Assembly (NCBI GenBank): GCA_046262015.1
Contig: JBHENN010000007.1
Location: forward strand, 1 to 25,824
Direction: 5' to 3'
DNA from: JBHENN01 sp046262015
GTDB taxonomy: Bacteria; Actinomycetota; CADDZG01; WHSQ01
DNA length: 25,824 nucleotides
In this document: positions 1 through 5,574 of the stretch, one piece after another
Position numbering within the stretch: the stretch's first letter is position 1
Layout of the letters: the number at the start of each line of letters is the position of its first letter
Notes under the pieces: model-generated
Told to the model about the DNA's origin: nothing
Database searches by the model: none
Seen by the model: the letters and a program-made list of their open reading frames with translations, nothing else
Program-made: the position numbers and the translations under genes

Positions 1-116
1 GATATGGAGAGAGCGGCTCTGACTATCTTTCCAACAGGAGCACGATCTTCCGGGCCGCGTTCGGCGTGAGAGAAAACCACATTCCCGTCACGGCCGAGGA
101 CGAAATCGCCTCCTAG
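1..116 (+). CDS. C-terminal end of an unidentified protein (5' truncated by window edge)
   Basis: An open frame enters from the left edge (codons begin at position 3) and ends at TAG 114-116. About 37 residues are visible, starting YGESGSDYL and ending TAEDEIAS. No family is recognised from so little sequence. The next gene starts within 45 bases on the same strand, so the two could be co-transcribed. Because the frame lacks a visible start, it could also be a chance open stretch. The base composition here is less GC-rich than in the housekeeping genes to the right. Confidence 0.35.
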   Translation, partial: YGESGSDYLSNRSTIFRAAFGVRENHIPVTAEDEIAS

Positions 117-158
117 TTGTCGCCGGTCCTGCTGGGCGCGCAAACGAGGGAATCGGCC

Positions 159-1013
159 ATGGAGAGCGAAGCCGAGATAAGGCCGCAGTACTTGGGGGTG
201 AAGGTAAGTCCGGAGCAGCCCTGCCCGGCCCAGATCGAGCGCACGATAGGCGGCGCGCTCCTCATCTCCCAGGAAAGCAAACGGACTCTCGAGTCGATGC
301 TTCATGTCGCGGAGCGCCTCGATGTCGTCGAAGCCAATGACGAAAACTTCGAGGAACGACTTGGGATTCTTGAATGGCAGCTTCTCCCTGCTCTTGGTTA
401 TGAGGCGCGAACCCCCACGTTGGAACGAAGACTTGCTAGAGACCCGGAGTTCTTCGTTGAGGTTTTGTCGTTGCTATATCGGCCGAAGAATTCAGAGGAA
501 CCCCGTGAGGTCCCTGAGCATGTTGCGAGCAGCGCGTGGCGGTTACTGCACGAGTGGAGAATCGTTCCAGGTAGCGATGAGCGGCTGGCAGAGATAGACG
601 AAGTGCATTTGGGCGATTGGCTTGCACGAGCGCAGGAGTTGCTTGACGCCGCGGACCGGAAGGCGATTGGTGAAATCCATATCGGTCATGTCTTCTCGCA
701 CTCCCGTGAAGATCAAGATCAGACCTGGCCCTCGCGTCCTGTACGGGATGCCATAGAACGTCTCGCGAGCTCGGAAATCGAGGACGGTCTAGCGACCCAG
801 ATTTACAACAACCGCGGAGTCACCTCACGCGGGCTGTTAGAGGGGGGCGCTCAGGAGCGGGATCTCGTTAACTACTATCGGAGGAAGGCGGAGCTGATAC
901 GCGATGGATGGCCTCGGACGGCTGCTGTGCTTATGAGCGTTGCCGCGGGCTACGAGTCGGATGCCCGCCGAAACGACGCTGAGTCAGAGCGATGGAGGGA
1001 AGGCCTCGCCTAG
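159..1013 (+). CDS. Hypothetical protein, possibly the C-terminal part of a larger actinobacterial protein
   Basis: ATG 159 is preceded by a gaggg ribosome-binding motif at 146-150, which favours it over a TTG at 117 in the same frame. The product is 284 residues, soluble, charged and mostly helical in appearance, with no signal peptide or membrane segment. The last ~90 residues, including the segments GVTSRGLLEGGAQER and WPRTAAVLMSVAAGYE, resemble from memory the C-terminal end of much larger uncharacterised actinobacterial proteins. This copy may therefore be a truncated piece or a stand-alone version. I cannot assign a function. Codon use is clearly less GC-biased than in the genes from 2110 onward, which suggests recent acquisition or relaxed constraint. 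The neighbours are a partial frame upstream and a decayed, gene-free stretch downstream. Confidence 0.6.
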   Translation: MESEAEIRPQYLGVKVSPEQPCPAQIERTIGGALLISQESKRTLESMLHVAERLDVVEANDENFEERLGILEWQLLPALGYEARTPTLERRLARDPEFFVEVLSLLYRPKNSEEPREVPEHVASSAWRLLHEWRIVPGSDERLAEIDEVHLGDWLARAQELLDAADRKAIGEIHIGHVFSHSREDQDQTWPSRPVRDAIERLASSEIEDGLATQIYNNRGVTSRGLLEGGAQERDLVNYYRRKAELIRDGWPRTAAVLMSVAAGYESDARRNDAESERWREGLA

Positions 1014-1023
1014 CGCTCTTCGC

Positions 1024-1089
1024 GTTCCACATTTGTTCCACGTTGTGCAGTCCCGCTGGTCCATTCGAGTCCATTGGGGTCCACAACGG
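1024..1089. repeat. Short direct repeats with 11-bp and 10-bp spacing
   Basis: Two adjacent 11-base units beginning gttccac lie at 1024-1034 and 1035-1045. Fifteen bases later come three units starting tcca at a strict 10-base period: tccattcgag (1060-1069), tccattgggg (1070-1079) and tccacaacgg (1080-1089). Spacing close to one helical turn is what protein-binding repeats show, for example integrase arm sites or iterons, but no recombinase gene is visible nearby. The role is inferred only. Confidence 0.45.
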
Positions 1090-1148
1090 TTGCGGAGTCC
1101 CATGCCCCGTCCCGTCGCGTTTGCGCAGGCCAGAGGACATGTGCTGAA

Positions 1149-1172
1149 GGGCTGACTCATAATCTGTTGGTC
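1149..1172 (+). other. tRNA-like fragment with a CAT anticodon loop, possible old attachment site
   Basis: The bases gctgactcataatctgt can be read as an anticodon arm: stem gctga, loop ctcataa with anticodon CAT, stem tctgt. The stem has one mismatch and one G-T pair. It is followed by a variable-loop-like tggtc. No acceptor stem, D arm or T arm is present, so this is not a functional tRNA. Partial tRNA copies are commonly left at the far end of integrated elements. A chance resemblance is quite possible. Confidence 0.22.
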
Positions 1173-1355
1173 AGCGCATCGGGTCGTGCGTGGGGGTGCT
1201 TAGCGGGAGATGCACCTCCCTCTAAATGAGGTGCCGCGGTAGGTCTTCACTTGTCGCCATTCCTCCGAACGTTGGAAACTCCATAGCGAAAGAAACGTCC
1301 CCCCGGGATCGGCAGGCCCTCCACACCGATCCCCTGGGAGGGCCGTCTCAGGTCG

Positions 1356-1495
1356 CTTGCCGGCCACGTTTTTCTTGAACGTGGCCCCAGCTTTGAACGC
1401 CGGCACCTTGGTGGCCTTGACCTTGATCTCCTCACCCGTCCGCGATTCCGAGCGGTTCGGGCAGAACGGGCCCGTCGCTCGAAGGTCCCGACTCC
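1356..1495 (-). pseudogene. hup: Remnant of an HU-family DNA-binding protein, 3' part, frameshifted
   Basis: Reading the minus strand from 1495, one frame gives GVGTFERRARSARTARN, which matches the beta-arm region of HU proteins. A second frame then gives RTGEEIKVKATKVPAFKAG followed by ATFKKNVAGK, the normal HU C-terminus. The switch occurs at 1443-1444, where the expected Pro codon has two bases instead of three, so a single-base deletion broke the gene. No HU sequence is recognisable upstream of the GVGTFE motif, so the N-terminal ~45 residues are missing or replaced. The frame also runs on past the usual HU end. HU is a nucleoid-associated, DNA-bending protein; a functional copy presumably lies elsewhere. 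A sequencing error could explain the frameshift but not the missing N-terminus. Confidence 0.75.
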
Positions 1496-1773
1496 GCAGT
1501 AGGTGCGACCCAGACACGCCGCAGAGATCTAGTGCCGTGATTGCTGGACCTCGCCCACCTCGTATGAGCGATATCGACGACATCAGGGTGATGGCCGCGG
1601 ACATTCTGTGGATAGCGTCGCTGCGCGTCACCATCCCGTTCCACCAAATAGTGGAGAGCGTCAACCGCCGATGCAGCCCACAGCAGCAGTCCCGTAGCGA
1701 CGCCGGGTGTTCTTGCATCCCACTCGTTCACCGTAGTAGTCGGCTCGGACCTCCAGGCGTACGTACCCACCAA
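1496..1773 (-). other. Minus-strand open stretch, possible decayed coding sequence
   Basis: From a TTG at 1773 the minus strand stays open through and beyond the HU remnant. The part not overlapping HU would encode about 90 residues, including a hydrophobic stretch (TGLLLWAASAVDAL) followed by charged residues. No ribosome-binding site or known family is seen. The frame can also be followed upstream of 1773 without an immediate stop. It may be a gene fragment fused by deletion to the HU remnant, or an open frame favoured by high GC. Confidence 0.2.
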
Positions 1774-1894
1774 TTGATCCTTCGGTTGACCAGAACACGC
1801 CGACTGCTCATTCCGCCAGCAGGAGGGGGATCCAGCGGGAAGGGTCCGGCCCGGTAACTCCCGAGCCTCCCGGTCCCGTACGATGGGAGCCGGG

Positions 1895-1977
1895 ACGAGT
1901 TTCCAGATTGGGAGTCAGGAGCCGCATCCCCACTTTCGTCCGCCTAGCGGTTCCTGGCTCCCAACCTGGCCACTCGT
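1895..1977. repeat. 83-bp imperfect palindrome (31-bp arms, 21-base loop)
   Basis: Arms 1895-1925 and 1947-1977 pair at 28 of 31 positions. The mismatches are at 1901, 1902 and 1907, and two pairs are G-T (1915 with 1957, 1921 with 1951). The core of 23 positions (1903-1925 with 1947-1969) pairs at 22. Plus-strand RNA would fold slightly better than minus-strand RNA because the two G-T pairs become A-C on the other strand. It is too long and lacks a T tract for an ordinary intrinsic terminator. It could be a palindromic repeat element, a recombination or replication hairpin, or a structured RNA. It lies ~130 bp upstream of the trigger-factor start. Confidence 0.75.
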
Positions 1978-2109
1978 TGCTGAGCCGGCCACTCGAGCCG
2001 GCCATCCGAGCACCGGTTCGTCCGGCCGGCCCTCGCCTCGAAGTTCTCCGCCCCGACTCGAAAATCCTCTATTTAGGTGTGGTTGCCCCCGACTAGGATG
2101 AGCCCCGCC

Positions 2110-3459
2110 ATGCCGACGCCACCGCTCCAGACTGCTGCCGAGCGGCTCGACGACCAGCGGGTCCGGGTGCGCGTGGAGGTCCCCGAGGAGGCGCTCAAGC
2201 CGGCGGTGGACGCCGTCTATCGCCGGTGGGCCAACGAGATCAAGGTGCCGGGCTTCCGCAAGGGCAAGGTTCCTCGCCCGATGATCGACGCCCGCGTGGG
2301 CGAGGGCGCCGTGCGGGAGGAAGCCTTGCGGGACGCGCTCCCCGAGCTGTACCGGGAGGCGCTGCGAGCCGAGGACATCCAGGCGATCGCGCCGCCCGAC
2401 ATCGAGGTGGTGGAGTTCGAGGCAGGCTCGCCGCTGGTCTTCGAGGCAACGGTCGACGTGCGTCCCGAGATCGACCTCCCCGATCTGTCTTCGATCAAGG
2501 TCGACGCTCCGTCCACCGAGGTGACCGACGAGGAGATGGCCGCGCAGCTCGATCGCTTGCGCGACCGCTTCGCCGAGCTCGAGACCGCGAGCCGCGAGGC
2601 GCGCCGCGGGGATTTCGTGTTGATCGACCTCCAGGGTTTCCGCCACGGCGAGCCGGTCGAGGGCGCTAGTGCGCCCGACTACCTCTACGAGGTGGGTTCG
2701 AGATCGGGCCCGCCCAAGCTGGATGCAGAGCTCGAGGGCGCCCGCGCCGGAGCGATCCTCAAGTTCAACGACCGTGTCGTCCTCGGCCACGACCACGACC
2801 ACTCGGGCGGCGATGACCACGATCACGTCCACGAGGCCGAAGAGATCTCCTTCAGCGTGCTCGTCAAAGAGGTGAAGGCCAAGAAGCTGCCGCCGCTGGA
2901 TGACGACTTCGCCAAGACCGCCGGGGAGTTCGAGACGCTGGAAGACCTCAAGGAGGACCTGCGAACCCGTCTGTCGCAGGTGAAGGCCCGCCTTGCGGCC
3001 GACGAGCTGCGCCAGCTCGTGCTCGCGGCGCTGGTCGACGCGGTCCCCTTCCCGGCCCCCGAGAAGCTGGTCGAGACCGAGTTCGAGCACCGCCTCGGGA
3101 TCTTCGAGGAGGACCTTCGCAAGGCAGGCCTCACGATGTCGGAGTACGGGCGGCAGGCGCAGCTGACCGAGCTGGAGATCCGCCGGGACATCCGCGCCCA
3201 GGTCGAGCGGTCGGTCCGGGCCGAGCTCCTCCTCGAAGAGATCGCCCGCCGGGAAGAGGTCGAGGTCACCGAGGCCGACATCGGGCAGGAGGTGGCGCTG
3301 GCGGCGGCACGCGCCGGCAAGGAGCCGAAGGAGGTCGCCGAGAGCCTCATGGCCTCGGGCGGGCTGGGGGATATGGCGGCGGGCATCATGCGGCGGAAGG
3401 CGCTGGACCGGGTCGTCGAGGCGGCAGATGTCAGCGGACGGGTACCCGCTGATGCATAG
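2110..3459 (+). CDS. tig: Trigger factor (ribosome-associated chaperone/peptidyl-prolyl isomerase) with a His/Asp-rich loop
   Basis: Trigger factor binds the ribosome at the tunnel exit and shields nascent chains. The 449-residue product has the family's three parts: an N-terminal ribosome-binding domain with the signature GFRKGKVP at residues 48-55, a central FKBP-like isomerase region (about 150-255), and a helical C-terminal chaperone domain. ATG 2110 follows aggatgag at 2095-2102; an in-frame ATG at 2098 and an open frame back to 2077 are less likely starts. The unusual point is HDHDHSGGDDHDHVH at residues 227-241, with six His and five Asp, inside the isomerase domain where other family members have an ordinary loop. 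This suggests metal binding. The gene heads tig-clpP-clpX, the normal order for this folding and degradation cluster. Confidence 0.95.
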   Translation: MPTPPLQTAAERLDDQRVRVRVEVPEEALKPAVDAVYRRWANEIKVPGFRKGKVPRPMIDARVGEGAVREEALRDALPELYREALRAEDIQAIAPPDIEVVEFEAGSPLVFEATVDVRPEIDLPDLSSIKVDAPSTEVTDEEMAAQLDRLRDRFAELETASREARRGDFVLIDLQGFRHGEPVEGASAPDYLYEVGSRSGPPKLDAELEGARAGAILKFNDRVVLGHDHDHSGGDDHDHVHEAEEISFSVLVKEVKAKKLPPLDDDFAKTAGEFETLEDLKEDLRTRLSQVKARLAADELRQLVLAALVDAVPFPAPEKLVETEFEHRLGIFEEDLRKAGLTMSEYGRQAQLTELEIRRDIRAQVERSVRAELLLEEIARREEVEVTEADIGQEVALAAARAGKEPKEVAESLMASGGLGDMAAGIMRRKALDRVVEAADVSGRVPADA

Positions 3460-3474
3460 TGGTCCCTTGTGACG

Positions 3475-3504
3475 TCGTTTGGAGGCAGGTCGTTTGGAGG
3501 CAGG
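3475..3504 (+). repeat. 15-bp perfect tandem duplication duplicating the clpP ribosome-binding site
   Basis: tcgtttggaggcagg occurs twice back to back (3475-3489 and 3490-3504). Each copy contains a ggagg Shine-Dalgarno core, at 3481-3485 and 3496-3500. The second core sits 7 bases before ATG 3508 and is correctly placed for clpP. The first would serve no start codon at normal spacing. The duplication is in frame with clpP, so an upstream GTG at 3469 would read through both copies as a repeated SFGGR peptide. Confidence 0.85.
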
Positions 3505-3507
3505 TCG

Positions 3508-4203
3508 ATGAGCCACGAGATGTATCGCGGGTACCTGGTTCCGATGGTCATAGAGCAGACCAGCCGGGGCGAGCGCTCCTTCGACATCTACTCGCGGCTG
3601 CTCAAAGAGCGCATCGTCATGCTCGGCACGCCGATCGACGATCAGATCGCGAACCTCATCGTCGCCCAGCTCTTACATCTCGAGTCCGAGGACCCCGACA
3701 AGGACATCAACCTCTACATCAACTCGCCCGGCGGTCAGGTCTACGCGGGGATGGCGATCTACGACACGATGCAGTACATCAAGCCCGACGTCTCGACGAT
3801 CTGCGTGGGGATGGCTATGTCGATGGGGGCCGTCCTGTTGTGCGGCGGCGCGCCGAAGAAACGGTTCGCGCTGCCGAACTCGAAGATCATGATCCACCAG
3901 GGGTCCGCGGGTTTCTCGGGCACGCCCACGGACATCGACATCCAGGCACGCGAGGTCCTGGCGCTCCGCAAGAGGATGGCCGAGATCATCTCCGAGCACA
4001 CCGGTCAGTCCGTCGAGCAGGTCGAGAAGGACATCGATCGCGACCGGTTCATGACCGCCGAGGAATCCAAGGCCTACGGTATCCTCGACGACGTGCTGTC
4101 CAGCCGGAGCCTGGCTGAGAAGACCCAGGGCATGGCCCTGCAGGGGGAGCCCGCGCGGCTCCTAGAGAAGGAAGCCGAAGGCTCTCCCGAGCCGCAGGTC
4201 TAA
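3508..4203 (+). CDS. clpP: ATP-dependent Clp protease proteolytic subunit
   Basis: ClpP is the serine peptidase barrel that degrades substrates unfolded by ClpX or ClpC in the cytoplasm. The 231-residue product carries the full catalytic triad: Ser105 in MSMGAVLL, His130 in SKIMIHQ and Asp179 in DRDRF, plus the INSPGG oxyanion-loop segment at 71-76. ATG 3508 is chosen for the ggagg 7 bases upstream; GTG 3469 would add 13 residues derived from the duplicated leader. The C-terminal tail after about residue 200 is longer than the usual ~195-200 residue core and rich in Glu and Pro. It lies 48 bp after tig and 12 bp before clpX. Most actinobacteria have two adjacent clpP genes here; only one is present. 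Confidence 0.95.
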   Translation: MSHEMYRGYLVPMVIEQTSRGERSFDIYSRLLKERIVMLGTPIDDQIANLIVAQLLHLESEDPDKDINLYINSPGGQVYAGMAIYDTMQYIKPDVSTICVGMAMSMGAVLLCGGAPKKRFALPNSKIMIHQGSAGFSGTPTDIDIQAREVLALRKRMAEIISEHTGQSVEQVEKDIDRDRFMTAEESKAYGILDDVLSSRSLAEKTQGMALQGEPARLLEKEAEGSPEPQV

Positions 4204-4215
4204 GGGGGATAGCGG

Positions 4216-5490
4216 GTGCCCAAGTTCGGTGACGGCGGCGACCTACTGAAGTGCAGCTTCTGCGGCAAGTCGCAGAAGCAGGTCAAGAAGCTGATCGCCG
4301 GGCCGGGCGTCTACATCTGCGACGAGTGCATCGACCTCTGTAACGAGATCATCGAAGAGGAGCTCGCCGAGACCCCCGAGCTTAAGCTCGAAGACCTTCC
4401 CAAGCCCAAGGAGATCTACGAGTTCCTCAACGATTACATCGTCGGGCAGGAGCAAGCCAAGAAGGTCCTGTCGGTAGCGGTCTACAACCATTACAAGCGC
4501 ATCCAGGTCGGGTCCCAAGCGGACGGCGAGGTCGAGCTCGCCAAGTCCAATATCGTCCTTCTGGGGCCAACCGGCTGCGGTAAGACGCTGCTCGCGCAGA
4601 CCCTCGCCCGCATGCTCAACGTCCCGTTTGCGATCGCCGACGCGACCGCGCTAACGGAAGCGGGTTACGTCGGTGAAGACGTCGAGAACATCCTCCTCAA
4701 GCTGATCCAGGCCGCGGACTACGACGTCAAACGGGCGGAGACGGGGATCATCTACATCGACGAGGTCGACAAGATCGCACGCAAGTCCGAGAACCCGTCC
4801 ATCACCCGGGACGTATCCGGCGAGGGCGTGCAGCAAGCTCTCCTCAAGATCCTCGAGGGCACGACCGCCTCGGTCCCACCTCAGGGGGGACGCAAGCACC
4901 CCCACCAGGAGTTCATCCAGATCGACACGACGAACGTCCTCTTCATCTGCGGGGGTGCGTTCGCCGGGCTCGAGAAGATCATCGAAGGCCGCATCGGCCG
5001 CAAGGGCGTCGGGTTCGGCGCCGATGTGCGCAAGATGGAAGAGAAGGACCTCGGCCAGATCCTCGAGAACGTGCTGCCCGAAGACCTCCTCAAGTACGGG
5101 CTGATCCCCGAGTTCGTCGGTCGTCTGCCGGTCCTCACGCACGTCCACAACCTCGACAAGGACGCGCTCGTCAAGATCCTGACCGAGCCCAAGAACGCCC
5201 TGATCAAGCAGTACCGGAGGTTCTTCGAGTTCGACGGCGTCGAGCTCGAGTTCAGCGACGACGCGCTGGAGGCCGTAGCCGAGCAGTCGATGCTGCGCGG
5301 AACCGGCGCACGCGGGCTCAGAGCGATCCTCGAAGAGGTGCTCCTCAACGTGATGTACGACCTTCCCAGCCGCGAGGACGTGGGCAAGTGCCTGATCACC
5401 CGCGAGGTCGTGCTCGAGAAGGTCAATCCGACGCTGGTGCCGCGCAAGGCGCGCGCGGAGCGCCCGGCGCGCGGGGAACGCTCCGCCTAG
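4216..5490 (+). CDS. clpX: ATP-dependent Clp protease ATP-binding subunit ClpX
   Basis: ClpX is the hexameric AAA+ unfoldase that feeds tagged or native substrates into ClpP. The 424-residue product has the N-terminal four-Cys zinc-binding domain (C13, C16, C35, C38), Walker A GPTGCGKT at 117-124, Walker B IIYIDE at 178-183, the pore loop GYVGED, the GGRKHPHQEF loop, and a sensor-2 GARGLR. Length is normal for the family. GTG 4216 follows a gggggat ribosome-binding motif with 5-base spacing and lies 12 bp after the clpP stop, so the two are surely co-transcribed. The last ~15 residues are Arg/Ala-rich and variable. Confidence 0.97.
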   Translation: MPKFGDGGDLLKCSFCGKSQKQVKKLIAGPGVYICDECIDLCNEIIEEELAETPELKLEDLPKPKEIYEFLNDYIVGQEQAKKVLSVAVYNHYKRIQVGSQADGEVELAKSNIVLLGPTGCGKTLLAQTLARMLNVPFAIADATALTEAGYVGEDVENILLKLIQAADYDVKRAETGIIYIDEVDKIARKSENPSITRDVSGEGVQQALLKILEGTTASVPPQGGRKHPHQEFIQIDTTNVLFICGGAFAGLEKIIEGRIGRKGVGFGADVRKMEEKDLGQILENVLPEDLLKYGLIPEFVGRLPVLTHVHNLDKDALVKILTEPKNALIKQYRRFFEFDGVELEFSDDALEAVAEQSMLRGTGARGLRAILEEVLLNVMYDLPSREDVGKCLITREVVLEKVNPTLVPRKARAERPARGERSA

Positions 5491-5532
5491 CGCTTCCCGG
5501 TCCGGCCGCGGTGGGATTCCTCCGCGTTCTCC

Positions 5533-5556
5533 TAGGATGAGGGGGCTCGATCCCCT
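5533..5556 (+). promoter_or_regulatory. -10-like hexamer and small hairpin in the leader of the DUF3352 gene
   Basis: taggat at 5533-5538 fits an actinobacterial -10 (TANNNT), and it sits in the same ctaggatgag context that precedes tig at 2093-2102. No -35 match is evident at 16-18 bp upstream. Immediately after it a 6-bp stem (5540-5545 with 5551-5556, loop ctcga) forms just before the ggagg ribosome-binding site. This could be a start for a transcript separate from clpX. The evidence is weak. Confidence 0.3.
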
Positions 5557-5574
5557 GGTGGTCTTGGAGGTGGC

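Larger units (their letters stand above)
1014..2109. other. Long gap without an intact gene (decayed accessory DNA)
   Basis: Roughly 1.1 kb separates the orphan gene from trigger factor. It holds short direct repeats (1024-1089), a tRNA-like scrap (1149-1172), a perfect 7-bp stem with a 9-base loop (1212-1218 with 1228-1234), an HU-protein remnant on the minus strand (1356-1495), a minus-strand open stretch of unclear status (about 1496-1773), and an 83-bp imperfect palindrome (1895-1977). A 10-bp direct repeat gagccggcca occurs at 1982-1991 and 1995-2004. The plus-strand open frames here are antisense to the HU remnant or have no recognisable content. The last ~100 bp should contain the trigger-factor promoter, but no convincing -35/-10 pair was found. 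The sequence ctaggatgag (2093-2102) lies just before the start codon. Confidence 0.7.

Noticed and set aside
1149..1172. Functional tRNA-Met gene
   Set aside because: Only an anticodon-arm-like segment is present; acceptor, D and T arms are missing.
1362..1386. Perfect 9-bp inverted repeat ggccacgtt/aacgtggcc with a T-rich loop, looking like a terminator
   Set aside because: It lies within the coding remnant of HU (codons for the ATFKKNVAG segment), and the Ts are in the loop, not after the stem.
1915..3516. 533-codon minus-strand open frame over trigger factor
   Set aside because: It is opposite a clear tig gene and rich in Arg/Leu/Asp/His, as expected from the complement of high-GC codons.
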